In this document: piece after piece, positions 33,972 through 43,396 of the stretch
How positions within the stretch are numbered: the first letter of the stretch is position 1
Layout of the letters: each line of letters opens with the position of its first letter
From: Chryseobacterium gleum
GTDB taxonomy: Bacteria; Bacteroidota; Bacteroidia; Flavobacteriales; Weeksellaceae
DNA length: 64,000 bases
Direction: 5' to 3'
Assembly (NCBI RefSeq): GCF_900636535.1
Contig: NZ_LR134289.1
Coordinates: forward strand, 3,427,001-3,491,000
Notes under the pieces: model-generated
What the model saw: the letters and a program-made list of their open reading frames with translations, nothing else
Databases searched by the model: none
Told to the model about the DNA's origin: nothing
Made by a program: the position numbers and the translations under genes

Positions 33972-34838
33972 ATGAAAAAACTTTTACTTTGTGGCTCCAT
34001 AGCCTTTTTTACCCTATCCTGTTCTGATTCAGATGATATTCCTTTTGACAACAGCGACCCTTCCGCTCAGAATGTGATACTTCCTACTAAAATGACAATA
34101 GATGGTATTGTCATGAAGGTTAATTACAATGGAACGAAGATCATCAGCATGATCAACAACATTAACCATGGGCAGAGAGTAGAATTTTCGTATACCGATG
34201 ATTACATTACTGGCATCAAAAATTACGAAAATAACGTTCTAGAAAGTACTGTTGAGTATAGTTATTCCAGTGGACGCATGTCGTCAGCGGTCATTAAGGA
34301 ATATTCTACTACAGGAACAGTAGAAAATACTGTTTCATTTACATATACCTACGCCAGTACTACAGAAATCAATGTAAAAAGGCAGACGAATTCAGGAACT
34401 GCCGGTTCTTCGACCATCAACAGTGTGTTTACCTACAGCAACGGAAATATGGTAAGCAGCGTAGGTTCAGGCATAGGAACCGTAAATGGAAATACAGTTA
34501 ATTATACCGAAAAAGAAACCTATACTTACACGGATAAAAATTATCCTTTTAAAAATGTGAAAGGTTTTGACAAGATCATATTCAATGGAAATGAAAGCAG
34601 TGACGGCGTCAGCATGTTATTTTCAAATATAAAAAACAGCTTAAGTACTTATAAGGGCGAGTTTACCAGCACCACAGCCGGAGGAGGAACAGCAACCGGA
34701 ACAACTCAGCATAAGTATACAACAACTTTTAATACTGCCGGTTATCCATCTGAAGAAAGCAGGCAATCGCTTGATGCAAACGGAAACCCGAACAGCAGTG
34801 TTCCGGATAAGTTTTTTTACGAATATAATTATCAATAA
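33972..34838 (+). CDS. Surface-type lipoprotein, function unknown
   Basis: The 288-residue protein starts MKKLLLCGSIAFFTLSCSDSDD. The lipobox TLSC is followed by Ser-Asp-Ser-Asp-Asp, resembling the acidic export signal that sends Bacteroidota lipoproteins to the cell surface. The rest is made of beta-strand repeats rich in Tyr, Thr and Ser (VEFSYTDDYITGIKNY, EYSYSSGRMSSA, SFTYTYAST), similar to RHS/YD-like or DUF4595-type Bacteroidota lipoproteins. A bidirectional terminator starts immediately at its end. Confidence 0.8.
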   Translation: MKKLLLCGSIAFFTLSCSDSDDIPFDNSDPSAQNVILPTKMTIDGIVMKVNYNGTKIISMINNINHGQRVEFSYTDDYITGIKNYENNVLESTVEYSYSSGRMSSAVIKEYSTTGTVENTVSFTYTYASTTEINVKRQTNSGTAGSSTINSVFTYSNGNMVSSVGSGIGTVNGNTVNYTEKETYTYTDKNYPFKNVKGFDKIIFNGNESSDGVSMLFSNIKNSLSTYKGEFTSTTAGGGTATGTTQHKYTTTFNTAGYPSEESRQSLDANGNPNSSVPDKFFYEYNYQ

Positions 34839-34866
34839 AAAAAACCTGCAAAATTGCAGGTTTTTT
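34839..34866. terminator. Bidirectional terminator between the lipoprotein and TPR genes
   Basis: AAAAAACCTGCA / TGCAGGTTTTTT with a 4-base loop. The A- and T-runs make it work on both strands, serving the lipoprotein gene (plus) and the TPR gene (minus, stop at 34885). Confidence 0.85.
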
Positions 34867-34884
34867 GTTATTTTTCAGATAAAT

Positions 34885-36267
34885 CTAGTTCTTTTTCTTC
34901 ACTTTACCGGCCTTAACTTTTTTTACCTCATCTTTAATAAAAGGATATTTTTTCTGCATATCCTTAACCAAAGACGGATCAAGATCCAGTGCTTTCTGAA
35001 GTGATTCCATTCCTTTATCCTGTTCTTTCAGATTGAAATAACAGTTGCTTAACTGATAAAACAGCTCAGCTCTGTGATGCCTTTTAATAGCTTTATTCAA
35101 AACTGTCACTGCATCTTCATATTCTCCTACCAACATCAAAACTTCTGAATAAGCATACCAGTTGTAAAACCTTGAAGGTTCTGCATCTACCAGCTTTTTA
35201 AGACATGAAAGGCTTTCTTCAAACTTCCCGGAATCGATGAATAAAAACGCAAGTCTTTTCTGATAATCGAGGTTGTTTTCATTCAGCTGGGTAGCTTCTT
35301 TGGCAAAATGCAATGCTTCGGACATTCCTCCCATTTCTTCATAAAGGTAAGACTGTTCCATCATGGCTAGATAAAACTGAGGGTCTTCTCTCAATGATTT
35401 CTGGAATGCATTCAAAGCCAGAATAGGCTGTTTTAAAGCCTTGTTGCATAATCCGATCTTATAGAAGGTAAATGCTTTCGTATATTCCAGCTCCAGCATT
35501 TCTTCATACGTTTCGATCGCCTTCTGGTATTGTCCCAAAGCTTCATAACAGGCTGCTTTATTGGCATATACTCCCACTGAATTGGAGTTGATTGCCAATA
35601 AATAATCATAACCTCTTATCGCTTCATCATAATTTTTTCTGTTGAAGTAGAATTGTCCGTATTCAAACCAGGCGGTTTCAGAATAAGGGAATTCATCTAA
35701 ATATTCATTAAGAAAGGCAATTGCCTCCTCACTCTTATTCAGGTCACTGAAGCATACCATACAGTTTTCCAGCGCATATTCATCCGCCGGATCTTCTTTC
35801 AATGCTTTCCTGTAATGCTTAAGAGCGTTAAAAGGATCTCCGAGATTCACATATTCATCCGCAATAAAGTTGTGGAGAAAGTTTTCTTCTTCCTCTAATG
35901 TCAAAGCTTTTTTGCAGATTTCAATGGATTTTCTGGGATTTCCTAAGTTCGAATAATACTTGGCGTAGCAAACCAAAAAGTCTGTATTCTCCATAGAAGC
36001 GCCTTTCAGTTCGTCAATAAGTTCTTTCGCCGTATTATACTCTTCCCACTCCAGAAGGATCTCAAGTCTTTTGATCTTAATATCCAACGAATTAGGGTGA
36101 AGCTTTAGTCCATAATTAACCGCCATATCTGCGTAATTAAAATCACCAAGCTCCAAATAATAAACAATAATGTCTTCCAGTTCTTCGGTATCGAAGTAGA
36201 ATTCGTCATTGTTTTCCATCATTTCCTCGAACTTTTTTACAAGTTCATTTCCAAAATACTCTTCCAA
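34885..36267 (-). CDS. Tetratricopeptide-repeat protein
   Basis: The 460-residue protein consists of about eleven TPR units (for example DEYVNLGDPFNALKHYRKAL, ANKAACYEALGQYQKAIETY, AYSEVLMLVGEYEDAVTVL) and ends in a Lys-rich tail (KKVKAGKVKKKN). It has no signal peptide, so it is probably a cytosolic scaffold. The start used is a TTG at 36267 (MEEYFGNELVKKF); ATGs at residues 16-17 are alternatives. No operon partner. Confidence 0.88.
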   Translation of the reverse strand: MEEYFGNELVKKFEEMMENNDEFYFDTEELEDIIVYYLELGDFNYADMAVNYGLKLHPNSLDIKIKRLEILLEWEEYNTAKELIDELKGASMENTDFLVCYAKYYSNLGNPRKSIEICKKALTLEEEENFLHNFIADEYVNLGDPFNALKHYRKALKEDPADEYALENCMVCFSDLNKSEEAIAFLNEYLDEFPYSETAWFEYGQFYFNRKNYDEAIRGYDYLLAINSNSVGVYANKAACYEALGQYQKAIETYEEMLELEYTKAFTFYKIGLCNKALKQPILALNAFQKSLREDPQFYLAMMEQSYLYEEMGGMSEALHFAKEATQLNENNLDYQKRLAFLFIDSGKFEESLSCLKKLVDAEPSRFYNWYAYSEVLMLVGEYEDAVTVLNKAIKRHHRAELFYQLSNCYFNLKEQDKGMESLQKALDLDPSLVKDMQKKYPFIKDEVKKVKAGKVKKKN

Positions 36268-36474
36268 TAGTGTCCTCTTTGTCGGCCTGATGTCTGAATT
36301 TGCTTACAAACCTCGGCAAACGATTAGTTAATAATACATCTGAAACTGATATTCAAATATTTATGCAAAGTTGCAACTTTTTTTTGAATTTTCCATTTCA
36401 TAAATTTCTATTATAAAAATAGTAAAAAAAGAAAACCGATAAAAGGATTGTGGATAAAAAAACGGAAATTGGGG

Positions 36475-37443
36475 TTAAATTCTTATGACCAGGCGTTTTC
36501 CGCTTTGTATCTCAGCATTCCATACAGTTTCGATATTTTTAATATCAATGTTCTGTGTTTCCATTTTTATTTTTCCTTCTACGGCTGCCTGAAACATTCC
36601 GGGAATAATTTCCGAAAACAAAAGCATTGTTTCTTCCCTGGTCCAGCTTCCTAATCCTGATCCGGAAATCTGAATATCAGTCCCCCGCAGAATCTGTGAA
36701 GATAACTGAATGGTATCTCCACTCATTCCTCCTACATTGACCAGCCTTGTTTTATGGGAAAAGTTGCCGTCTCCTTTAAGGGCAGATAATATCATTTCTA
36801 CGGAATGTCCCCAGATATAATCCAGAATAACATCTATAGGACTTTCCCTGTGAATTTCTTTTATTTTTTGTTTGAAATCATGTTCGTCCAGTTTGAGAGA
36901 AATCACCTCATCGGCGCCTAATTCACGTAAAGCTAAAAGTGATTCTTCATTTCTTCCGGTAACGATAATCTTACCCGCTCCGTATAGTCTGGCAATCTGA
37001 ACCGCAATTTTACCTGTAATTCCTGTTGCCCCATTGATCAGAACAGTATTACCCTGTTGCAATCCTGCCTTGAATTTTAATGCCATTGCAGAACCCATCA
37101 CCGCATTGGGCAATGCAGCTGCTATAGAGAAATCCAGTTTTTCAGGAATCGGAATAATCATTTTTTTATCTGCTGCTGCTTTTTCTGCTACAGTTCCTTT
37201 TTTACTGAAAAAATAGACTTTATTTCCGTTTTCCAGATATCCGGCTCCGTCTGTCCCTATAATCGTTGGCTGATGCTCCCGATTATCTGCTGAATAGTGA
37301 CTTCCACCAGCTCTGGCTCTGTCAAGGTTTTTAATAGACGCGGCTTTCACTGTAACTATAATTTCATTTTCCTGTGCTTCAGGTTCCGGAAAATCTGTGT
37401 ATTGAGGAATATTTCCTTTTTCAAATACTACTGCTGCTTTCAT
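36475..37443 (-). CDS. Quinone oxidoreductase-like zinc-type alcohol dehydrogenase family protein
   Basis: About 322 residues from the ATG at 37443 (MKAAVVFEKGN); the frame extends to a TTG at 37461, which coincides with the -7 box. It has a GroES-like N-terminal domain and an NAD(P)-binding Rossmann domain (VLINGATGITGKIAVQIARLYGA, VTGRNEESL). Zinc ligands of true alcohol dehydrogenases are missing, as in quinone oxidoreductases (QOR/zeta-crystallin type). Probably NADPH-dependent reduction of a quinone or enone; substrate unknown. Confidence 0.88.
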   Translation of the reverse strand: MKAAVVFEKGNIPQYTDFPEPEAQENEIIVTVKAASIKNLDRARAGGSHYSADNREHQPTIIGTDGAGYLENGNKVYFFSKKGTVAEKAAADKKMIIPIPEKLDFSIAAALPNAVMGSAMALKFKAGLQQGNTVLINGATGITGKIAVQIARLYGAGKIIVTGRNEESLLALRELGADEVISLKLDEHDFKQKIKEIHRESPIDVILDYIWGHSVEMILSALKGDGNFSHKTRLVNVGGMSGDTIQLSSQILRGTDIQISGSGLGSWTREETMLLFSEIIPGMFQAAVEGKIKMETQNIDIKNIETVWNAEIQSGKRLVIRI

Positions 37444-37458
37444 TCTTTTAATTTTAGA

Positions 37459-37466
37459 CAAAATTA
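37459..37466 (-). promoter_or_regulatory. Bacteroidota -7 box (TAATTTTG) for the QOR-like gene
   Basis: TAATTTTG on the minus strand, 15 bases upstream of the ATG at 37443, matches TAnnTTTG. Confidence 0.45.
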
Positions 37467-37610
37467 TGAGGAGTGAATGCTATGGAACGATAACATTTGT
37501 TATCAGTTTTGGAAAGGGGAGCTGTAAGAGGGAGGTTGGAAGGTTATAACCCTGATAACAGATTAAAAACGCGGAGAACGCTAAGAAATATGATATTGTG
37601 ATTATTATTC

Positions 37611-37675
37611 GTTCGCAAGGGCACTTCGTTCAGCAAATAACAATGAACATCGCTGAGTGGAATGCCTTTGCGAAC
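37611..37675. repeat. Imperfect 24-base inverted repeat in the QOR-Crp intergenic region
   Basis: GTTCGCAAGGGCACTTCGTT (plus CAGC) at 37611-37634 faces its imperfect reverse complement at 37652-37675 (GCTGAGTGGAATGCCTTTGC plus GAAC) across a 17-base loop. A further GCGAACATTGCGTTT lies at about 37698. The 323-base gap 37444-37766 holds this element, the -7 box at 37459 and no gene. It looks like a small non-coding mobile or repetitive element. Confidence 0.55.
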
Positions 37676-37766
37676 ATTTTCAATAATACCTATTATTTTT
37701 TGCGAACATTGCGTTTAAGATGATTCAGAATTTATGCAGTTTCTTTTTAAACTTCCGCCCTCCCGC

Positions 37767-38348
37767 TTATTCCAATCTTTCTTTTAATATTTTGCTTTTG
37801 ATTCTGCTGAGATGTACCGTGGTAATACCTAGATAGGAAGCAATATAATGCTGCGGAACTCTTTTGATAATCTCCGGCTTTTGCCTGACCAGATTCAAAT
37901 ACCGTTGCTGCGGTGTATCTTTTATGAATGAAAAGAAATGTTTCATATAGTCGAATATTCTTTCAAAAAGAGCATCCATAAAGAGATTTCTGAGTTCAGG
38001 GTTTTCATAAACTTCTTCCAAGAAGGCCTCTACATCAGATCTGCTGATTTTATATAAAATACAAGGTTCTATGGTCTCGAACGACACCATACTTGGCAAG
38101 CCTTTTTTAAAGCTTTCAAGGGAAGAAAACATTGTGTTTTCAAGAAAAAACTGGAATGTTACGTCTTTACCATCGTTATTGTACCAGGCTCTTGCCATCC
38201 CTTTTTCTATATAATAAGCATTACACGAAATCTCTCCTTCCTGTAAAAGCAAAGTTTTCGCAGGAACTTCCATACGTTGGAAGCTGCTTATAAATTTTCT
38301 CCACTTTTCTTTGGGGAAAGGAAACCTGTCTTTGATATGTTCAAACAT
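37767..38348 (-). CDS. Crp/Fnr-family transcriptional regulator
   Basis: About 193 residues from the ATG at 38348 (MFEHIKDRFPFPKEKW); the frame extends to a TTG at 38375 inside the glmM terminator. It has an N-terminal cyclic-nucleotide-binding-like domain (about 20-120, LLQEGEISCNAYYIEKGMARAWY) and a degenerate C-terminal helix-turn-helix (HYIASYLGITTVHLSRIKSKI). This is the common Bacteroidota Crp-like type with unknown ligand. The QOR-like gene, 320 bases downstream, is the nearest possible target. Confidence 0.9.
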   Translation of the reverse strand: MFEHIKDRFPFPKEKWRKFISSFQRMEVPAKTLLLQEGEISCNAYYIEKGMARAWYNNDGKDVTFQFFLENTMFSSLESFKKGLPSMVSFETIEPCILYKISRSDVEAFLEEVYENPELRNLFMDALFERIFDYMKHFFSFIKDTPQQRYLNLVRQKPEIIKRVPQHYIASYLGITTVHLSRIKSKILKERLE

Positions 38349-38364
38349 TCCTGATATAAAAAAG

Positions 38365-38387
38365 AGAACGGACAATGTGTCCGTTCT
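38365..38387 (-). terminator. Terminator of glmM
   Basis: A perfect 10-bp hairpin AGAACGGACA / TGTCCGTTCT with a 3-base loop, followed on the minus strand by CTTTTTTATATC, 11 bases past the glmM stop. Confidence 0.8.
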
Positions 38388-38397
38388 TCGTATATTT

Positions 38398-39780
38398 TTA
38401 GATTAAACTCTTGATTTTAGCAATGATATCATCTCCCAACTGATCTGCTTCTTCCTGAGATTTAGCTTCAGTATAAATTCTGATGATCGGCTCTGTATTG
38501 GATTTTCTGAGGTGAACCCACTTGTTTTCAAAGTCTATTTTAACACCATCCACGGTAGAAACTTCTTCATTCTGATATTCCTGTTCCATTTTGCTTAAGA
38601 TAGCATCTACATCAATCTCCGGCGTAAGCTCTATTTTCTTTTTACCCATAAAATAGCTTGGATAGCCTGCTCTTAGTTCAGAAATGGTTTTGTTTTCTTT
38701 GGCTAAATGAGTCAGGAATAGTGCAACTCCTACTAAAGAATCTCTTCCGTAGTGTAAGTCAGGATAGATAATTCCTCCGTTTCCTTCTCCTCCGATCACC
38801 GCGTTTTTCTCTTTCATCAGAGTAACTACATTTACTTCTCCTACTGCGCTTGCAAAGTATTCTGAGTTGTGCGAATGTGCTACATCTCTCAAAGCACGGC
38901 TTGAAGAAAGGTTAGAAACAGCCACTCCGTTTTTATGTTTCAATAAGTAATCAGCAACGGCTACCAGTGTATATTCTTCTCCAAACATTTCTCCTTTTTC
39001 ATCAATTAAAGCAAGTCTGTCCACATCCGGATCTACCACCACTCCCAAGTCTGCATTTTCATTTTTTACCAATTCGCAGATATCTCCTAAATGTTCTTTC
39101 AACGGTTCAGGATTATGCGGGAAGTGTCCTGTAGGTTCACAGTATAATTTAATGGTTTCGCAACCCAGTTTATCTAAAAGCATAGGAATGGCGATTCCTC
39201 CTGTAGAGTTTACAGCATCCAGAACCACTTTAAATTTCTTTGCTTTAATTGCTTCCACATCTACCATTGGTAAATCCAGAATCTGCTGAATATGAATATC
39301 AAAAGCATCATCTCTTGTTTCATATTTCCCAAGATCATCTACTTCTGCATAGTTGAAGTCTTCACTTTCTGCCAAAGCCAGTACTTCAGCTCCATTTTCA
39401 CCGCTGATGAATTCTCCTTTTTCGTTTAATAATTTAAGGGCATTCCATTGTTTTGGATTATGCGAAGCGGTAAGGATGATTCCTCCGTCTGCATTCAGCT
39501 CAGGAACCATTACTTCAACAGTTGGTGTTGTAGAAAGTCCAAGATCTATCACATTAATTCCCAGCCCCTGCAAAGTAGCAGTAACCAGGGAAGAAACCAT
39601 CTGTCCAGAAATTCTGGCGTCTCTTCCAATGATAAGGGTAAGGTCTTTTTTGTTTTTATTATTCTGAAGCCATGTTCCGAATGCGGATGCGAATTTTACC
39701 ACATCCAGCGGTGTCAAGTTATCATTTACTCTTCCTCCAATGGTTCCGCGAATTCCGGAAATAGATTTTATTAATGACAT
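38398..39780 (-). CDS. glmM: Phosphoglucosamine mutase
   Basis: The 460-residue protein shows the alpha-D-phosphohexomutase motifs: ISGIRGTIGG at the start, active-site serine Ser106 in TASHNPKQWNALK, metal loop DPDVDRLAL, sugar-binding GGEGNGG and phosphate-binding RKSNTEPIIRIY. It interconverts glucosamine-6-phosphate and glucosamine-1-phosphate for peptidoglycan and lipid A synthesis. Single-gene unit with its own -7 box and terminator. Confidence 0.93.
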   Translation of the reverse strand: MSLIKSISGIRGTIGGRVNDNLTPLDVVKFASAFGTWLQNNKNKKDLTLIIGRDARISGQMVSSLVTATLQGLGINVIDLGLSTTPTVEVMVPELNADGGIILTASHNPKQWNALKLLNEKGEFISGENGAEVLALAESEDFNYAEVDDLGKYETRDDAFDIHIQQILDLPMVDVEAIKAKKFKVVLDAVNSTGGIAIPMLLDKLGCETIKLYCEPTGHFPHNPEPLKEHLGDICELVKNENADLGVVVDPDVDRLALIDEKGEMFGEEYTLVAVADYLLKHKNGVAVSNLSSSRALRDVAHSHNSEYFASAVGEVNVVTLMKEKNAVIGGEGNGGIIYPDLHYGRDSLVGVALFLTHLAKENKTISELRAGYPSYFMGKKKIELTPEIDVDAILSKMEQEYQNEEVSTVDGVKIDFENKWVHLRKSNTEPIIRIYTEAKSQEEADQLGDDIIAKIKSLI

Positions 39781-39817
39781 GATGTTTTTTATTTTGTTTT
39801 TTCTAAATTTTCCATCG

Positions 39818-39825
39818 CAAAGATA
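39818..39825 (-). promoter_or_regulatory. Bacteroidota -7 box (TATCTTTG) for glmM
   Basis: TATCTTTG on the minus strand, 37 bases upstream of the glmM ATG, matches TAnnTTTG. Confidence 0.5.
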
Positions 39826-39843
39826 CTTAAAAGACCTTTGAAC

Positions 39844-40860
39844 TTATAGACCGGGAATCTTTTTTTGAATTTTATCGTAGGTATTTTTTACAACTTTCGG
39901 TGGTGCAAAACGATAGCCTATATACAACAGTCCGTAAAGGTTATTATTTTCCACAGTCTGGTTATCTTTCTGATCGTAGGCATAGCTCTTAAAATTCATT
40001 TTACCTCCGAATAAAAACCGGTCGGTATTATAACCTATATGAAGGCCTCCCTGCATTCTTATGGTTGCATACTGCGCATTTTTTTTAGCACTTCCGTTCT
40101 CAATATCTGTGTAGCTTGAAAACTTTCCTCCGATCCCGACGGTCAGATAGGGTGAAATATTTACTTTTTTCCCAATCACCCAATTATAGAAATACCCGAT
40201 ATTTCCCCCGATATTATACTGTATTTCCTTGCTTTTGACGTCGTCAATTGTATTCCTGAAAATGGTAAGATCATAATCCACAAACGGAATCCAGCTGCCA
40301 CTGCTTTTCTTTTGCCATTCTCCCTGGGTGTATATACTTCTTGCTGAAAAATTTTTCTTGAGAATATAGGATGTTGAACCGCCAAAGGTTTGAACCCTTA
40401 AATCCGGAAACTGAATGTACGGATCTCTTCCTTCCTGCCATCCGGGGGAAAGGTCTTTCATATTTTCTACATAAAAACCTTTTACATTTTTATAATAAAC
40501 ATTCTGGATAAATCTTCCGGGGAAAAACCTGAAGCTTAGATCGGTATAAGAACTTTTCCCTTTCATTTCATCATCATTATTTCCGTCTAAAAACCTGGGC
40601 GCAAACGATACTGTTGCACTTATGATTCTATAATCGATGGAAAGGGATGTTTTTGTTTTATTGTTGATTGACAGGTCCATATTGAATGCGTTCTTACCTT
40701 CTCCTGCAGAAAAAACATAGCTTTCAATGTTAGTATCAAGATTAGCGCGAATCATTACCTGGTCTGCATAAGACTTAGTATTGACAGTATCTGACTGTGC
40801 CTTTACCTGAAGGACAAATAAAGAAAATAATACCGGTAATCCTGCCTTTAAGAAATTCAA
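39844..40860 (-). CDS. DUF4421 family outer-membrane protein
   Basis: The 338-residue protein starts at a TTG (40860), because the only nearby upstream ATG runs straight into a stop. It has a signal peptide ending VKAQ. The mature part is a run of amphipathic beta strands (MDLSINNKTKTSLSIDYRI, YTDLSFRFFPGRF, GLLYIGYRFAPPKVV) as expected for a DUF4421 beta-barrel in the outer membrane. Function unknown. Confidence 0.82.
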   Translation of the reverse strand: MNFLKAGLPVLFSLFVLQVKAQSDTVNTKSYADQVMIRANLDTNIESYVFSAGEGKNAFNMDLSINNKTKTSLSIDYRIISATVSFAPRFLDGNNDDEMKGKSSYTDLSFRFFPGRFIQNVYYKNVKGFYVENMKDLSPGWQEGRDPYIQFPDLRVQTFGGSTSYILKKNFSARSIYTQGEWQKKSSGSWIPFVDYDLTIFRNTIDDVKSKEIQYNIGGNIGYFYNWVIGKKVNISPYLTVGIGGKFSSYTDIENGSAKKNAQYATIRMQGGLHIGYNTDRFLFGGKMNFKSYAYDQKDNQTVENNNLYGLLYIGYRFAPPKVVKNTYDKIQKKIPGL

Positions 40861-40925
40861 ATTAATAATTTACATTAGAAAAATGAAATTACTACATTTT
40901 TTTCAATTATCTGATGAACCCAATA

Positions 40926-41078
40926 TTAAGAACAGCCGCAATCTTTATCGCAGTTGGTTCTTTTGGAACTGAATTTCTTAGGAGCAAAGTTCTTTTTAAG
41001 TACTTTAAACAGAGAGTAGCAGGCGAATGCTACAATTAATAAGATAAGTACGTATTGAAAAATTAATGATGAGTCCAT
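40926..41078 (-). CDS. FeoB-associated Cys-rich membrane protein
   Basis: 50 residues from the ATG at 41078: one membrane segment (FQYVLILLIVAFACYSLF), a basic stretch, and a Cys-rich end NCDKDCGCS. The start codon overlaps the feoB stop by one base (TAATG), so it is translationally coupled to FeoB. Small proteins of this kind accompany FeoB in Bacteroidota and are thought to help iron(II) uptake. Upstream in-frame residues belong to feoB in another frame. Confidence 0.88.
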   Translation of the reverse strand: MDSSLIFQYVLILLIVAFACYSLFKVLKKNFAPKKFSSKRTNCDKDCGCS

Positions 41079-43111
41079 TACTTTAAAATCTGATATACTA
41101 TCATCGACACAAAATATGCCAAACCTGTCATCATGACCACCTGAAAGCCGGTCCATTTCCAGCTTTTGGTTTCTCTGTAGACTACTGCCAGTGTTGAAAC
41201 ACACTGCATTGCAAATGCGTAGAAAAGAAGAACCGAGATTCCTGTTGCAAAGCTGAAGACTTTTTCTCCGTTAGGCTTTACATCTCTTCTCATTTTATCA
41301 ATTACTTTTATTTCAGGAGCGTCATCTTCAAGACTGTAAAGTGTAGACATTGTCCCTACGAAAACTTCTCTTGCCACAAAGCTTGTAAGGATTCCTACAC
41401 CCATTTTCCAGTCGTAGCCGAGCGGAGCAATTACAGGCTCTATTCCTTTACCCATTTTCGCAAGATAAGAATGATCAAGATGAACATCTGTAGCTACAAA
41501 CTGATCTGCTTTCTGGCTTGGTCCAAAGTAGCTCAGGAACCAGATGATGATACTTACAATGAAAATTATTTTTCCGGCTCCGGTAATGAAGTCCCATACT
41601 TTCCCTAAAACCATTTTAAAGTCATAGCCGAAAAGTGGTTTTTTATAGGCTGGCAGGTCCATTACCAGATAAGTTTTACCTTTGCTTTTGATAAATCTTT
41701 TAAGAATTGCTGCTGAAAATAACGCTACAAGGAAGCCAAGAAGGTACATCCCCATCAAAACCAGCGCTTTATATTTTATTCCCAAAAATGTTCCTTCTGA
41801 AATAATCAACCCGATGATAATACTGTATACGGGAAGTCTTGCCGAGCATGTCATAAATGGCGTTACCAATATCGTCAGCAATCTTTCTTTTACATTCTCA
41901 ATGTTTCTGGTAGAAATCACTGCTGGGATAGCACAGGCGGTACCGGATACCAGCGGAACGATACTTTTACCGTTTAGCCCGAAAGGACGAAGCAATCTGT
42001 CCATCAGAAATACGACTCTTGCCATATATCCTGAATCTTCCAGCAGGTAAAGGAAATACAGCAGGATTCCGATCTGTGGTGCAAAAACTACGATTCCTCC
42101 TATTCCGGGAACGATTCCATTTGAAATCAATGAATTAACTGGACCTTCAGGAAGGTGTCCGCTTGTAAATGCGGCTAGCCATGAGAAAGTATCTTCAATC
42201 CAGCTCATCGGATATTCTGCAAGGAAGAAAACGCTTTGAAAAATAATAAGAAGAATCGCTAAAAAGACAACGTAACCCCAGAATTTATGAACTAAAACTT
42301 TATCCAGCTTTTCGGTAAGTAATTCCTTGAACTGAGCTTTTTTAGAAATAACATCAGCCAGGATTCTGTCTACATTCTGATATCTCCTAACAGTTTCCTG
42401 AACCTGTAATCTTTTAGGAACCAAACTTTTAGAATCAGGCTCATTGAGCTGTTCCATCACAGAGCCTATTCTTCCGAGATCTGTCCCCAATGAGAGGCTC
42501 ATCCAGGCTTTATATTCATTGTCAAAACCTTTATGGGCTGCCAGCTTCTGAATAAAATCTCTATATTCATTCGGGGTTTCAAAAGAAACTTTATCTGTTT
42601 TTACAAATTCATTGCTGTAAACGGCTTCTCTTACTGCATCAATTCCGATCTGCTCTTTGGCATTGGTCTGAATAATTTTAATGCCTAATGCTTGTGAAAA
42701 CTTTTGGATATCTATAGTAATGCCTCTTCTTTCTGCCTGATCAATCTGATTGACAATCAGAATCATCGGAATTCCAAGGTCCTGAATCTGTTGAAACAGA
42801 AGCAGCCCTCTTTTTAAACTTAATGCTTCAAGAATGTAAACAACCCCCGCATAGTTTTCCTGCTCGTCAATAAGGTATTTGGAAAAAATAGCTTCGTCTT
42901 CTGAACTCGGGTATACGCTGTACGAACCTGGAAGATCTATCACCTCCACTTCTTCGTTCTTATAAACATAGTTCCCTGAGTGACTGGCAACGGTAACGCC
43001 GGCATAGTTTCCGGTTTTCTGCTTTTTATTGCAAAGCGTATTGAAAACCGTCGACTTTCCTACATTAGGATTTCCGACTAAAAGTATCTGTTTTTTATTG
43101 TTTTCCTGCAT
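41078..43111 (-). CDS. feoB: Ferrous iron transporter B
   Basis: The 677-residue protein has an N-terminal G domain (P-loop GNPNVGKST, switch region TGNYAGVTV, DLPGSYSVYPSSEDE, NQID), a GDI-like helical spacer and about ten membrane segments, including the gating motifs VSGTACAIPAVIST and FMTCSARLPVYSI. It imports Fe(II) across the inner membrane. It overlaps feoA by one base upstream and the Cys-rich partner by one base downstream, giving the order feoA-feoB-partner. Confidence 0.96.
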   Translation of the reverse strand: MQENNKKQILLVGNPNVGKSTVFNTLCNKKQKTGNYAGVTVASHSGNYVYKNEEVEVIDLPGSYSVYPSSEDEAIFSKYLIDEQENYAGVVYILEALSLKRGLLLFQQIQDLGIPMILIVNQIDQAERRGITIDIQKFSQALGIKIIQTNAKEQIGIDAVREAVYSNEFVKTDKVSFETPNEYRDFIQKLAAHKGFDNEYKAWMSLSLGTDLGRIGSVMEQLNEPDSKSLVPKRLQVQETVRRYQNVDRILADVISKKAQFKELLTEKLDKVLVHKFWGYVVFLAILLIIFQSVFFLAEYPMSWIEDTFSWLAAFTSGHLPEGPVNSLISNGIVPGIGGIVVFAPQIGILLYFLYLLEDSGYMARVVFLMDRLLRPFGLNGKSIVPLVSGTACAIPAVISTRNIENVKERLLTILVTPFMTCSARLPVYSIIIGLIISEGTFLGIKYKALVLMGMYLLGFLVALFSAAILKRFIKSKGKTYLVMDLPAYKKPLFGYDFKMVLGKVWDFITGAGKIIFIVSIIIWFLSYFGPSQKADQFVATDVHLDHSYLAKMGKGIEPVIAPLGYDWKMGVGILTSFVAREVFVGTMSTLYSLEDDAPEIKVIDKMRRDVKPNGEKVFSFATGISVLLFYAFAMQCVSTLAVVYRETKSWKWTGFQVVMMTGLAYFVSMIVYQILK

Positions 43112-43365
43112 TAATTCAATTCTTCAACAATGATGTAATCTCCTTCTTCCTCACGAAGAGCAATCCGGCTTTTCTCTGTTCCAAACTCTACATACATAGG
43201 CCCGCTGAACGGAGCCTGATACAAAATTCTGAAAGTGGTTTCCGGAAGAAGTCCCATTTCAATAATTTTATTGGGCATTTTAAGATGGTCGTTATCATAT
43301 CCCAATATCTTCCCCATTTTATTTTTAGGGAATCCACTTAATTTATGTAATCCGTTCTCTTTCAA
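43111..43365 (-). CDS. feoA: Ferrous iron transport protein A
   Basis: The 84-residue protein is a small SH3-like FeoA domain (KLSGFPKNKMGKILGYD, IIEMGLLPETTFRILYQAPF, RIALREEEGDYIIVEEL) that stimulates FeoB. The start appears to be a TTG at 43365 (reads MKENGLHKLSGF); the next ATG would remove the first strand. It lies 20 bases downstream of a -7 box that abuts a palindromic operator. Confidence 0.92.
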   Translation of the reverse strand: MKENGLHKLSGFPKNKMGKILGYDNDHLKMPNKIIEMGLLPETTFRILYQAPFSGPMYVEFGTEKSRIALREEEGDYIIVEELN

Positions 43366-43384
43366 AGCCTAATTTTTAGTCCTG

Positions 43385-43392
43385 CAAATATA
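43385..43392 (-). promoter_or_regulatory. Bacteroidota -7 box (TATATTTG) of the feo operon
   Basis: TATATTTG on the minus strand, 20 bases upstream of the feoA TTG; it predicts a leader of about 13 bases. The operator at 43397-43415 lies directly upstream in the -33/-7 spacer. Confidence 0.6.
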
Positions 43393-43396
43393 CGCT

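Noticed and set aside
41079..41204. Longer start for the FeoB-associated Cys-rich protein
   Set aside because: The extra residues lie in the feoB coding region in another frame and have no membrane or signal features; the ATG at 41078 couples to the feoB stop.
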